Assembly: GCA_010692425.1 (NCBI GenBank)
Contig: JAAHHJ010000025.1
Location: 25,916-89,915 of the forward strand
DNA length: 64,000 nucleotides
Direction of reading: 5' to 3'
Origin: Symploca sp. SIO3C6
GTDB taxonomy: Bacteria; Cyanobacteriota; Cyanobacteriia; Cyanobacteriales; Coleofasciculaceae
Part shown: positions 55,077 to 63,817 of the stretch, piece after piece
Layout: each line of letters starts with the position of its first letter
How positions within the stretch are numbered: the stretch's first letter is position 1
The notes under the pieces: generated by a model
Told to the model about the DNA's origin: nothing
The model's database searches: none
What the model saw: the letters and a program-made list of their open reading frames with translations, nothing else
Position numbers and translations under genes: made by a program

Positions 55077-56357
55077 ATGAAGGAAACAATAGCAGTTATT
55101 GGTCTTGGCTACGTTGGTTTACCAGTAGCCTTGGCATTTGCCCAAAAATTCCCAGGTACTGTTGGCTTTGATATCAATATAGAGAGAATCGAAACCTTAA
55201 AAAAAGGTATAGACCGCACTGGTGAAGTTTGTAGTAATCAACTCAAAACCTCTAACCTTAAACTCACTTATAATTCCAAGGATCTACAAGAGATAAACTT
55301 TTTTATTGTCGCTGTACCTACACCCATTGACCACAACCACCGACCAAACTTGAATCCTCTGATTAAAGCCTCAGAAACTATTGGCAAAGTTTTACAACCT
55401 GGGGCAATAGTAGTGTACGAATCTACGGTATATCCAGGAGTCACTGAAGATATTTGTGGCTCGGTTTTGGCAAAGATTTCAGGCTTACGGCAAGGTGTTG
55501 ATTTTCAACTAGGTTACTCACCAGAGCGAATTAATCCCGGTGACAAGACTCATACTCTAGAAAAGATTGTCAAGGTAGTTGCTGGCGAAGATACTGAAAC
55601 CTTGGATAGAGTGGCGAGAGTTTATGAAACGATTATTGATGCAGGTGTTTATCGCGCTCCCTCTATCAAAGTTGCTGAGACTGCTAAAGTTATCGAAAAT
55701 ACCCAAAGAGACCTAAATATTGCCTTAATGAATGAGTTGGCTTTGATTTGCGATCGCCTTGCTATCCGTACCCATGATGTACTCGCTGCAGCCAAAACTA
55801 AATGGAATTTTTTGCCCTTTACACCAGGACTAGTTGGTGGTCATTGCATCGGCGTCGATCCCTACTATCTAACTACGAAAGCAGAAGAAGTCGGATATCA
55901 TCCCCAAGTTATTTTAGCTGGTCGCCGTATTAATGATAGTATCGGGGCTTACCTAGGGCAACGCCTAATCAAGCTCTTAGTTGAGGCTAATCTACCCATT
56001 AAGGGTGCGCGGGTAGGAATTCTAGGACTCACCTTCAAAGAAAATGTCCCCGACTTGCGTAATAGCCGCGTGCCAGATATCGTGACAGAGTTACAGCAAT
56101 TTGGTATTGAACCTTTGATACACGATCCCCTAGTAGATAGCCATCAAGCACAGCAGAAATACCAAATTCAGTTGGTAGATTGGCAGGACTTATCCAATCT
56201 AGATGGCTTAGTATTGGCTGTTAGTCATCAAGGCTATTTAGACATGCCCCACCAGCAGTTGCTAGCTATAATTCGCCCAGGAGGAGTATTAATGGATGTT
56301 AAATCTGTTTTTGACCCGAATCAACTACCGCCAGATTTGAACTACTGGAGTTTATAG
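55077..56357 (+). CDS. UDP-N-acetyl-hexosamine / UDP-sugar 6-dehydrogenase (TviB/WbpA type)
   Basis: 426 aa. NAD site IAVIGLGYVGLPVALAF, VPTPIDHNHRPNLNPL, YESTVYPGVTED, YSPERINPGDK, catalytic Cys in GGHCIGVDPYYLT, and C-terminal VGILGLTFKENVPDLRNSR. The GYVGLP and SPERINPGD forms place it with Vi-antigen TviB and WbpA/WbpO (UDP-GlcNAc or UDP-GalNAc oxidation to the uronic acid) rather than with UDP-glucose dehydrogenase proper; the exact sugar is not certain. Neighbours: AsnB upstream, a UDP-glucuronate epimerase downstream. Cytoplasmic. Confidence 0.93.
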   Translation: MKETIAVIGLGYVGLPVALAFAQKFPGTVGFDINIERIETLKKGIDRTGEVCSNQLKTSNLKLTYNSKDLQEINFFIVAVPTPIDHNHRPNLNPLIKASETIGKVLQPGAIVVYESTVYPGVTEDICGSVLAKISGLRQGVDFQLGYSPERINPGDKTHTLEKIVKVVAGEDTETLDRVARVYETIIDAGVYRAPSIKVAETAKVIENTQRDLNIALMNELALICDRLAIRTHDVLAAAKTKWNFLPFTPGLVGGHCIGVDPYYLTTKAEEVGYHPQVILAGRRINDSIGAYLGQRLIKLLVEANLPIKGARVGILGLTFKENVPDLRNSRVPDIVTELQQFGIEPLIHDPLVDSHQAQQKYQIQLVDWQDLSNLDGLVLAVSHQGYLDMPHQQLLAIIRPGGVLMDVKSVFDPNQLPPDLNYWSL

Positions 56358-56433
56358 ATAAGGATCACTCACGATTAGTATTTATCAATCGAAAGTTAAA
56401 TTAGTTATGCTGGTCATTTCTTGAGGAGAACAG

Positions 56434-57444
56434 GTGGTCAAAGTTTTAGTAACTGGTGCTGCTGGCTTTATCGGTTTTCACCTGAGCCAAAGACTGCTGA
56501 CAAGAGGAGATCAAATCGTCGGTCTCGATAACCTCAATGCCTACTATGATGTATCTCTCAAACAAAGCCGTTTATCCCAATTACAAGGTAAATCAGGTTT
56601 TAGTTTTTACAAGCTTGATTTAGCAGACAATGAAGGCATGAAGCAATTGTTTGCAGAGCAAAGCTTTGATATAGTGGTTAACCTAGCAGCTCAAGCTGGC
56701 GTTCGCTATTCCCTAAAAAATCCCCATGCTTACATTAATAGCAACTTAGTTGGGTTTACTAACATTTTAGAAGGTTGCCGCCACTCTGGAATTAAACATT
56801 TGGTATTTGCTTCTTCGAGTTCTGTTTACGGTGCTAACACTAAAATACCGTTTTCCGTTCACGACAACGTAGATCACCCTGTTAGCCTCTATGCTGCTAC
56901 CAAGAAAGCCAATGAACTAATGGCTCATACCTATAGTCACCTCTATAACCTACCAATGACTGGTCTTCGCTTCTTTAGCGTTTATGGGCCTTGGGGACGT
57001 CCAGACATGGCTTTGTTTCTATTTACCAAAGCAATTTTGGCAGGGCAGCCAATTGATGTGTTTAACTACGGTAAAATGCAACGGGATTTTACCTACATTG
57101 ACGACATCATCGAGGGAGTAGTCCGAGTAATGGATAAAATCCCTGAGTCCAATCCCAATTGGTCAGGAGAGACACCAGACCCAGGAACCAGTAAGGCTCC
57201 ATATAAAATTTATAATATTGGTAACAATCAACCTGTTGAATTGATGCACTTTATTGAAGTAATAGAAAACTGTCTGGGTATGAAAGCGGAAAAAAATATG
57301 TTGCCACTCCAACAGGGTGATGTTCCTGTAAATTATGCAAATGTAGATGATTTAGTCAAAGATGTAGGTTTTAAACCCAACACGCCAATCGAAGTGGGCG
57401 TTGAGTATTTTATCACTTGGTATCGGTCTTACTATAATGTCTGA
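56434..57444 (+). CDS. UDP-glucuronate 4-epimerase
   Basis: 336 aa extended [73 protein letters not shown] and [15 protein letters not shown] (Y-x3-K) followed by [20 protein letters not shown] are all hallmark motifs of LspL/Cap1J-type GlcA epimerases. GTG start at 56434 with a GAGGAGAA ribosome site 5 nt away. It supplies UDP-galacturonate-type sugar, or the acetamido version if it works on the product of the preceding dehydrogenase. Confidence 0.95.
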   Translation: MVKVLVTGAAGFIGFHLSQRLLTRGDQIVGLDNLNAYYDVSLKQSRLSQLQGKSGFSFYKLDLADNEGMKQLFAEQSFDIVVNLAAQAGVRYSLKNPHAYINSNLVGFTNILEGCRHSGIKHLVFASSSSVYGANTKIPFSVHDNVDHPVSLYAATKKANELMAHTYSHLYNLPMTGLRFFSVYGPWGRPDMALFLFTKAILAGQPIDVFNYGKMQRDFTYIDDIIEGVVRVMDKIPESNPNWSGETPDPGTSKAPYKIYNIGNNQPVELMHFIEVIENCLGMKAEKNMLPLQQGDVPVNYANVDDLVKDVGFKPNTPIEVGVEYFITWYRSYYNV

Positions 57445-57594
57445 AAATTTAAAGTTAATCTCAATGAAGTTCATGCATATTTGTTATGCATATGTGTGCA
57501 GTTGGTTTTACACTCAAGAATCTTTTTAGTGATCAATTGACCCAACCCGTAAGCAAAAAATTATCTATAAACTGGTAAATGGTTAAATTAACTT

Positions 57595-58455
57595 ATGAGT
57601 ATAAGTAAGTACATTCCATGGTGGGTAAAAATTGCTGCCAAGATATTGCTTTCTCGTTTACCAGTTGATTACAAACTTTGGAAGCAGCTTTCCTTATTTC
57701 AGCATGGTTACATGGAACACCCTAGCTATGCCTATCAGGTTTTTAAACAACACTTTGACAAAGTTGGAGAATTTAAAACAGGATTTGTTAGTCTGGAAAT
57801 CGGTCCAGGAGACTCACTACTTTCAGCAATAGTAGGTCAAGCTTTTGGAGGTTCGGCTTCCTATCTTGTTGATGTCGGAGCCTTTGTCAGCAGAGATGTA
57901 AAGCCTTATCGAGAGATGGTGTGTTTCCTATCAGACAAAGGGCTGCCAACAATTAACATCAGTTCCTTAAATTCCCTGGAAGAAATTCTCGCTGCTTACT
58001 GTGCAACCTATAAAAATAACGGGCTGTCATCCCTGCGGGAAATTCCTACTCAATCAGTAGATTTTATATGGTCACAAGCTGTTCTAGAGCACATCAGACA
58101 AGCCGAGTTTCTTGAGACTATGCAAGAACTGCGTAGAATAATTCGGAAAAATGGTGTGTGTTCTCATCGAGTTGATTTGAGGGATCATCTTGGAGGATCA
58201 CTCAATAATCTCAGATTTCCTAAATATCTATGGGAATCTGACTTTATGGCAAATTCTGGATTCTACACCAATAGAATCCATTACTATCAAATGATCAATT
58301 TATTCCAGCAAGCAAATTTCGATGTCAAGGTGATAAAAGTAGAACGTTGGAAAAAGCTACCAACACCTAAAACCAAGTTCTCAAAGGAATTCCAATCACT
58401 CTCTGATGAAGAACTTTGTGTCTCCGGATTTGACGTAGTGTTAAAACCAGTCTGA
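57595..58455 (+). CDS. Methyltransferase-like protein
   Basis: 286 aa. A class I fold with a divergent motif I, SLEIGPGDSLLSAIVGQAFGG, and motif II SYLVDVGAFVS; IWSQAVLEHIRQAEFLETM matches motif IV of Methyltransf_11/31. The N-terminal helix (WWVKIAAKILLSRLP) is amphipathic and may bind the membrane. GCGVC is absent; ICPGD-type EIGPGDSL is intact enough for SAM binding. Its TGA overlaps the ATG of the next GT4 (TGATG). Substrate unknown. Confidence 0.75.
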   Translation: MSISKYIPWWVKIAAKILLSRLPVDYKLWKQLSLFQHGYMEHPSYAYQVFKQHFDKVGEFKTGFVSLEIGPGDSLLSAIVGQAFGGSASYLVDVGAFVSRDVKPYREMVCFLSDKGLPTINISSLNSLEEILAAYCATYKNNGLSSLREIPTQSVDFIWSQAVLEHIRQAEFLETMQELRRIIRKNGVCSHRVDLRDHLGGSLNNLRFPKYLWESDFMANSGFYTNRIHYYQMINLFQQANFDVKVIKVERWKKLPTPKTKFSKEFQSLSDEELCVSGFDVVLKPV

Positions 58456-59651
58456 TGTTACCTTCGATAGTTGCAGTTCACCCTCCAAAAAAGATACTAC
58501 ACATTTGTGCAGTTGGATTTACAGTTAAAAATCTTCTACTTCCTCAAATTGATTACTTGCTATCTCAAGGATTATCTGTTGAAGTTGCCTGCTCACCTGG
58601 TTCAGAAGTTGACCAAATGCGACGGCAGGGATATATCATTCATACAATTCAGATTGACCGTAAAATTTCTCCCCTTGCCAATTTTATAAGTATCTATCAA
58701 CTGTTAAAACTCCTTAGAAAAGAAAAGTACGACCTAGTACATGTTCATACCCCAATTGCTGCTGTTATCGGACGCATCGCTGCTAAAATTGCTGGTATCA
58801 AAAACATCATTTATACGGCTCACGGCTTTCCCTTTCATGATCAATCATCTTCCAAGCAATATCAACTCTACTTCACTATTGAAAAATTAATGGCAAGCAT
58901 CACCGACTTGATTCTTAGCCAGAGTGAAGAAGATGTGAAAACAGCTCAAAAGTCTAAATTGTGTTCCCCTGAAAAAATCCATTACCTTGGCAATGGTGTA
59001 GATATTGAACGCTTTAATCGCACTCAACTCAACCCTACTAACCAAAGTCAATTGCGAGTATCCTTAGGTATTCCTGAAACAGCTGATTTGCTGGTTGGTA
59101 CGATTGGACGTCTAACCCGTAAAAAAGGCAGCGGATACCTAATAGAAGCTGCTGCCAAACTACTACCTAAATTCCCTAATTTACATATCCTGGTTATTGG
59201 CGGTCAACTTAGTACTGATCCAGAACCATTCCAACAAGAATTATTAGAAAGAATAAGTATCCTTGGTCTTGAAAAGTACGTAACGCTTACCGATTACCGA
59301 CAAGACACGCCAGAACTTTTGGGTTTATTAGATATTTTTACCCTACCTACTTTTACCCACGAAGGGCTACCTCGCTCAATCCTCGAAGCCATGTCCATGA
59401 GCTTGCCAGTTGTTGCTACAGATATTCGCGGTTGTCGGGAAGCAGTTGTTCATGGTAAAACAGGTTTCATTGTCCCGCCTCAAGATAGTAACAGACTAGC
59501 AGACTCTTTGGAAAAGCTACTATCAAACCCTGAATTAAGGCAAACTTTTGGTAAAGCTAGTCGCCAAAGAATCGAAGCTAAGTATGATGAGCGCCTTGTC
59601 TTCAAGCGTCTGAAAACTGCCTACAAAGATTTGGGTGTATGGTCAAGATAA
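58455..59651 (+). CDS. Family 4 glycosyltransferase (CapM/TuaC-like)
   Basis: 398 aa GT-B enzyme. KILHICAVGFTVKNLLLPQID start, DLVHVHTPIAAVIGRIAAKIAG and YTAHGFPFHDQSS match the N-terminal of the CapM/Cps-type galactosaminyl- or glucosyl-transferases. Donor half: VGTIGRLTRKKGSGYLIEAA, FTHEGLPRSILEAMSMSLPVVATDIRGCREAV. EGLPRSILE is the E-x7-E motif. Start overlaps the upstream stop by 1 bp, and the end overlaps the next gene by 13 bp, so three genes are coupled. The sugar is not known. Confidence 0.92.
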   Translation: MLPSIVAVHPPKKILHICAVGFTVKNLLLPQIDYLLSQGLSVEVACSPGSEVDQMRRQGYIIHTIQIDRKISPLANFISIYQLLKLLRKEKYDLVHVHTPIAAVIGRIAAKIAGIKNIIYTAHGFPFHDQSSSKQYQLYFTIEKLMASITDLILSQSEEDVKTAQKSKLCSPEKIHYLGNGVDIERFNRTQLNPTNQSQLRVSLGIPETADLLVGTIGRLTRKKGSGYLIEAAAKLLPKFPNLHILVIGGQLSTDPEPFQQELLERISILGLEKYVTLTDYRQDTPELLGLLDIFTLPTFTHEGLPRSILEAMSMSLPVVATDIRGCREAVVHGKTGFIVPPQDSNRLADSLEKLLSNPELRQTFGKASRQRIEAKYDERLVFKRLKTAYKDLGVWSR

Positions 59652-60544
59652 ACTTACTGCTCACAGGTACAACTGGCTTAACTGGTACTCTGTTCCTTGG
59701 TCATTTAGCTAAGACTAGTCCTAGCTCAGAAGTTCATTGTCTAGTACGTCCAACTAGCGATTGCCGTCCTTTAGAAAGTCTAAATCTCAATATCCATTAT
59801 CTGACTGGTGATAGTGCCATTAACCAAACTTGGGACACTATTCTAGCTAAACATACTCCAACAACCATTATCCACATAGCCTCAATTCGACATGTTCCCG
59901 TTATTTTAGATAGTCTGAAAACCTCTAAGCAGACACCCCACTTGATTGTCATTGGTACCACTGGCGTTTATTCTCAATACAACCAATACTCTCAAGACTA
60001 CAAAGCTATTGAAGGGCAGCTAGCACAATATACAGGTTCCTACTGCTTACTACGCCCAACAATGATTTATGGCTCTGAGCGCGACAAAAATCTACATAAG
60101 CTAATTAAATTTTGCGATCGCTACGGTTTTTTTCCCGTATTTGGTGCTGGCAACTGCCTACTACAACCGATTCATGCGGATGATTTAGCTCAAGCTATTC
60201 TCTCAGCCCTGCAACGCCCATATCTCCAGGGAAGCTACGACCTTTCCGGTGGCAGTATAGTTACATTTAGGGAACTCTTAGTCTTAGTAAAAAAACTACT
60301 TGGTAAACCAGTACGCCAAGTTTACTTACCTCTCAATTTAGGAGTTTGGATAGGAACTATGCTAGAGAACCTATTAGGAAGACGATCACCTGTACGCAGA
60401 GAACAAATTCTCCGATTGCAAGAAGATAAAGCTTATTCCCACGATGCTGCCCAAAAAGACTTAGACTTTTTCCCTCGTCCTTTGGCAATAGGCTTAGAGC
60501 AAGAAATAAACCTTCTACGTGGTCACGGAGTGATTTCAAGTTAG
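59639..60544 (+). CDS. NAD-dependent epimerase/dehydratase
   Basis: 301 aa short-chain dehydrogenase. NAD-site LLTGTTGLTGTLFLGHL, IIHIASIRHVP, VIGTTGVYSQYNQYSQDYKAIEGQL (Y-x3-K in YSQDYK), LRPTMIYGSERDKNLHKL and YDLSGGSIVTFREL. The family is close to WbpV/WbnF-like and to UDP-4-keto sugar reductases that precede wecA-type genes (WbpK/FnlB-like, tentative). The C-terminal ~20 codons are duplicated, with a stop codon, at 61307-61372. Confidence 0.85.
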   Translation: MVKINLLLTGTTGLTGTLFLGHLAKTSPSSEVHCLVRPTSDCRPLESLNLNIHYLTGDSAINQTWDTILAKHTPTTIIHIASIRHVPVILDSLKTSKQTPHLIVIGTTGVYSQYNQYSQDYKAIEGQLAQYTGSYCLLRPTMIYGSERDKNLHKLIKFCDRYGFFPVFGAGNCLLQPIHADDLAQAILSALQRPYLQGSYDLSGGSIVTFRELLVLVKKLLGKPVRQVYLPLNLGVWIGTMLENLLGRRSPVRREQILRLQEDKAYSHDAAQKDLDFFPRPLAIGLEQEINLLRGHGVISS

Positions 60545-60573
60545 TTATGTATTGTTTACTATCAATCGTCAGT
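60479..60573 (+). repeat. 95-bp direct repeat, left copy (epimerase end plus truncated wecA start)
   Basis: Spans the last ~22 codons of the epimerase, its TAG (60542-60544) and the first codons of a 13-residue ORF at 60547-60588 (MYCLLSIVS...). It corresponds base-for-base (no indel) to 61307-61401; in the central 57 bp about ten positions differ. The ORF at 60547 mirrors the wecA N-terminus (MYFILAIAS), so it is a displaced gene start. Confidence 0.85.
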
Positions 60574-60587
60574 TGTTTACACTCATA

Positions 60588-61244
60588 ATGACCAAACTAA
60601 CATTCTCTACACTATCAAAAAAAAAATTAAAGCAATTCATTCAATTTCAAGAATTTGGAACCACTGCCTATCCCTGGACTGAAGTAGATTCCATACCATT
60701 AGACGAAAGAGAAGAACGACAAACACAAGAAATCACCTCTCGCCTACTCAACTACCAAACCCATTTAATGAACGAAGCAACCATCTGGGCAAGAGGAATT
60801 TATCCACTATTAGTACTAGCAGAACAACAAGACATTCAAGCTTGGGCAGAAGTTTCCTTAAAAGCGCAATACCCTAAATTTGAACTAGAAGTAATTGCCG
60901 ACGGAGTTTTAGGAAAATCAGCAACAGGTTTCATCGAATCCCCTTTTTTAGTAGTAGTGGAAGCAAAAAAAGGAGTAGAAGCAGAAAATCCACTCTTCCA
61001 ACTATACGGACAAATCTTAGCAGCAGCTCACCTAAACTGGGAAAATGATAATCAGGAGCCACAGGAAATCTTTGGCTGCTACACAATCGCTGACAGTTGG
61101 ACATTTCTTAGAGGAGAAGTCGAGGGCATAGATTCTGAACTACCTACCTTGAGAGTAGAATATTCCAGGGAATATGTTGAAAAGCTAGAAGCTCAAACAA
61201 TTCTGAGGATTTTGAAGGGAGTGGTTGCTAAGCATTTAAATTAA
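60588..61244 (+). CDS. PD-(D/E)XK nuclease-like protein inserted before wecA
   Basis: 218 aa from the ATG at 60588; a TTG at 60552 is in frame but would lie inside the repeat. Its ATG overlaps the TAA of a 13-codon wecA-start relic (TAATG). The core FELEVIADGVLG, FLVVVEAKKGVE and LYGQILAA gives Asp, Glu-x-Lys and a later Gln in the spacing of the PD-(D/E)XK superfamily; Lys is present so it could be active. No helicase or methylase partner is close. It is unrelated to polysaccharide synthesis and is flanked by 95-bp direct repeats. Family name unknown to me. Confidence 0.7.
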   Translation: MTKLTFSTLSKKKLKQFIQFQEFGTTAYPWTEVDSIPLDEREERQTQEITSRLLNYQTHLMNEATIWARGIYPLLVLAEQQDIQAWAEVSLKAQYPKFELEVIADGVLGKSATGFIESPFLVVVEAKKGVEAENPLFQLYGQILAAAHLNWENDNQEPQEIFGCYTIADSWTFLRGEVEGIDSELPTLRVEYSREYVEKLEAQTILRILKGVVAKHLN

Positions 61245-61306
61245 GAGCGTTAACTTAGCTTGCCGTCAGCCTAGCTCCTCCCTTTGCGCAGCTCCTGAAC
61301 TACCAA

Positions 61307-61401
61307 ATTCTGGCACAAACTTTACAGCAAGAGGTAAACTAGCGACGTGGTCAAGGAGTGATTTCAAATTAGTCATGTACTTTATACTAGCCATCGCTAG
61401 T
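61307..61401 (+). repeat. 95-bp direct repeat, right copy (decayed epimerase end plus intact wecA start)
   Basis: Reads LAQTLQQEVN-stop-RRGQGVISN-stop in the frame equivalent to the epimerase tail (real tail: LAIGLEQEINLLRGHGVISS), then the true wecA ATG at 61375. Lies exactly 828 bp from the left copy. Here the epimerase side has decayed while the wecA side is functional. Confidence 0.85.
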
Positions 61402-62445
61402 GCTGTACTCAGCCTTCTGGGCGTTGCCCTGATCAAACAACGCTGGGGTAAACAGCTATTAGATATACCCAACCAACGCAGCTCTCACAGTCAACCAACA
61501 CCCCGTGGCGGCGGCATCGGCTTCATTATCGCCTTCGCCATTACCGGAACAATTGCCTCAACATTAACCAGCAACTTACCCCAAATCCTACTAACAACCC
61601 CAAATCCTAGTTACATTTGGCTCATCCTCACCCCCCTAGCCCTTATCGGTATCATTGATGATAAGCGTGGTGTTCCAGCAGTGCCCAGATACCTGGTACA
61701 ACTATTAGCAGCCAGTATCATGATCGCTCACTTTGGCTTATTTCCCCTACCCTGGCTGAGTAACTTAGGCATAATAGGTCAAATTATAGCGATCTCTCTC
61801 ACCCTCATCGGCATTACTGCCCTAATTAACTTCTACAACTTCATGGATGGTCTTGATGGCTTAGTTGCCAGCGTTAGCGCACTCCAACTAGGCTTCCTGG
61901 CACTTTACCTCAACCAACCCCTATTCTTGCTCCTAGCAGCAGCACTCCTGGGCTTCCTGTGGTGGAATTGGTCTCCAGCCAAAATCTTCATGGGTGATGC
62001 AGGTAGCACAGTCCTAGGGGCAACTGTAGCGATCGCACTACTCAATAATAACAATCAACCAAGCCTAACTTGGTCAGCCCTCGCCGTCACCTTCCCCCTA
62101 ATTGGCGATGCCATTTACACCCTCAGCCGCCGTCTTATTCGCCGCGAAAATATCTTTAAAGCACACCGCTCTCACCTTTACCAACGCCTACAACAAAGCG
62201 GATGGTCTCATCGCCAAGTTGCGATCGCTTATCTCACCGCCACTGCTACGATTATCCTCGCCATCACCACCTTCGGCACTATCGGCAGTTGGCTTAGTCT
62301 AATTGCTGTGATTATAGCGATCGCTACGGTTGAATTATACCTACAATCACGCTCTACTTTTGCAACCTCTGCTCCTAAAGTACATCAGCAAAAGCCGGAC
62401 GTAAGCGTTGGTAGCACCAAAATCCCAGCCCAAACACTACCATAG
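61375..62445 (+). CDS. WecA/TagO-type undecaprenyl-phosphate GlcNAc-1-phosphate transferase
   Basis: 356 aa with ~10-11 membrane helices. Catalytic motifs of the MraY/WecA family: GGGIGFIIAF region, LIGIIDDKRGVPAVPRYL (DD, Mg site), NFYNFMDGLDGLVASV, FMGDAGSTVLGATVAIAL and RRENIFKAHRSHLYQRLQQ (HxH-type arm). It starts chain synthesis by loading a sugar-1-phosphate on the lipid carrier. The 3' end runs 71 bp into the convergent ABC permease gene. Four HIP1 sites fall inside or near it. Closest to WbpL/WecA in polysaccharide loci; the donor sugar is not fixed. Confidence 0.93.
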   Translation: MYFILAIASAVLSLLGVALIKQRWGKQLLDIPNQRSSHSQPTPRGGGIGFIIAFAITGTIASTLTSNLPQILLTTPNPSYIWLILTPLALIGIIDDKRGVPAVPRYLVQLLAASIMIAHFGLFPLPWLSNLGIIGQIIAISLTLIGITALINFYNFMDGLDGLVASVSALQLGFLALYLNQPLFLLLAAALLGFLWWNWSPAKIFMGDAGSTVLGATVAIALLNNNNQPSLTWSALAVTFPLIGDAIYTLSRRLIRRENIFKAHRSHLYQRLQQSGWSHRQVAIAYLTATATIILAITTFGTIGSWLSLIAVIIAIATVELYLQSRSTFATSAPKVHQQKPDVSVGSTKIPAQTLP

Positions 62446-63223
62446 AAAACACAGTAGCCGCCCCCCACTGAATCCAATGTTCAAGACTTCCCACCAAAAC
62501 TAAATCGCGATAAACCTCTGCGATCGCTGCCAGCGGATTCAACCAAAACACCCAATCCCGAAACCCCTCAGGAATCAAAGAAGCTGGATAGACAATCGGT
62601 GTCAAATAAAACCAAAGATTTAAAACTACTCCCAGCACCTGAGGGATATCCCGCAAAAACACCGTTAATCCTGCCGTCAAATACCCCAATCCAGCAGTCA
62701 ATAGCAATTGCGGCAACCACACTAGTGGCAGTAGAACCAAAGTTACATGCAGTGTCTGAGACGATACTGCCGTCAAAATAACCAACGCCACTAAGCCCAA
62801 CAGACTTTCAATAAACGCTGATAAAACTGGCACCAAAGGTAACAATTCCAAGGGAAAAACCACCTTTTTTACCAAATTCGGTTGCTCCACTACTGAGCCA
62901 GCAGACTGCATCAACCCACCAGTAAAAGCAATCCAGGGCAATAACCCAGCAAACAACCACAACCCAAAAGTGATGCTATTATCTGTGGGCAAACCCTTCA
63001 GAGAAAGCTTCACATTGAGTACAATCGAAAACACATAAGTGTAAATCAGCAACTGTGACAACTGATTCAACAGCGGCCACAAATTGCCCAACACCGAACC
63101 CTTATATCGCGCCTCCAAATTACGGCGCACCAGAGTCTGTAGTAAACCTAATTTCGCCCATCCAAGCTCATCAAGAGGTAGCCAGCGTCCTAGTTTACCT
63201 GCCTGAGATATAAACTCTCTCAT
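62375..63223 (-). CDS. ABC-2 type polysaccharide export permease (Wzm type)
   Basis: 282 aa from the ATG at 63223 (MREFISQ); a GTG at 63235 is 4 codons upstream. Six hydrophobic segments, and the family hallmarks LVRRNLEARYKGSVLGNLWPLLNQL near the N-terminus, and LRDIPQVLGVVLNLWFYLTPIVYPASLIP. It should pair with the Wzt-like ATPase encoded at 39062-40432. It sits 22 kb from it, converges with wecA (71-bp overlap), and no ATPase is next to it in the window. Confidence 0.92.
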   Translation of the reverse strand: MREFISQAGKLGRWLPLDELGWAKLGLLQTLVRRNLEARYKGSVLGNLWPLLNQLSQLLIYTYVFSIVLNVKLSLKGLPTDNSITFGLWLFAGLLPWIAFTGGLMQSAGSVVEQPNLVKKVVFPLELLPLVPVLSAFIESLLGLVALVILTAVSSQTLHVTLVLLPLVWLPQLLLTAGLGYLTAGLTVFLRDIPQVLGVVLNLWFYLTPIVYPASLIPEGFRDWVFWLNPLAAIAEVYRDLVLVGSLEHWIQWGAATVFSMVVFGLGFWCYQRLRPAFADVL

Positions 63224-63235
63224 AAATTTTGCCAC

Positions 63236-63352
63236 CGCTCAATTTGACATCCTTTTCTTTAACTATTAACTCCTCCAAAATCATTAGGTATTTCCTCAAG
63301 CGACTGGATTTGCAAAAGCTGCATGAGCGCTTTCCATTGAAAAGGCGTAAAC
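63236..63352. other. Gap upstream of the ABC permease gene
   Basis: About 120 bp of ordinary AT-rich sequence that should include the permease promoter and leader. I see no clear motif. Confidence 0.4.
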
Positions 63353-63357
63353 TTAGC

Positions 63358-63525
63358 TAGGAGTTACGCACTATACAAATTAGCCATAATGTGCATCACG
63401 AGATTCAGTCATTTCACACGCTTCTGCTAACCCTAATTTGCTCGTTGCTTTTGCTATCTCAGCCACTATAAATGGCTAAAATAACCAAATCTCGTATAGT
63501 ACTGATGTACGATGCGTAAGTCCTA
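63358..63525. mobile_element. 168-bp MITE with 5-bp target duplication
   Basis: Terminal inverted repeats: TAGGAGTTACGCACTATACA at the left and, read from the other strand, TAGGACTTACGCATCGTACA at the right (16 of 20 identical). ACGAGATT recurs inside each arm. Flanked on both sides by TTAGC (63353-63357 and 63526-63530), a target-site duplication. No ORF. TAGGACTTACGCA is a terminus I know from cyanobacterial insertion sequences and MITEs. Confidence 0.8.
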
Positions 63526-63532
63526 TTAGCTT

Positions 63533-63817
63533 CAGTTTTCCCCGAAATCCAACGCTGATAGGTACGCAGAGGAATTCCGCATCAGTTTAAAGGCAATTGC
63601 CCAACTCATTAACATCCCCAAACACCTAATTGTGCGCATCGAATGCTGGAAATACGTTATTTTCGTTCATCGCCGCGACTGCGGTGGACAATTCATCAGC
63701 TACCGCAAACTGCAACAATGGCAAAATGCGAGCGCCTTTGACACTCCCCGCCCCATAAGAGCGGGGATTCTTTCATCTCGGGGATTCCAACGAATTTACC
63801 CTCCGAAAGCATCTTGA
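63533..63817 (+). pseudogene. HTH-like gene fragment beside the MITE
   Basis: An open frame with no start between the MITE end and a TGA at 63815. Its middle reads AEEFRISLKAIAQLINIPKH then VFVHRRDCGGQF-type residues and SYRKLQQW; SLKAIAQLINIPKH looks like a helix-turn-helix. The reading after ~63745 runs into the antisense of the transposase remnant and is meaningless. Probably the C-terminal part of a small DNA-binding protein. Family not recognised. Confidence 0.35.
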
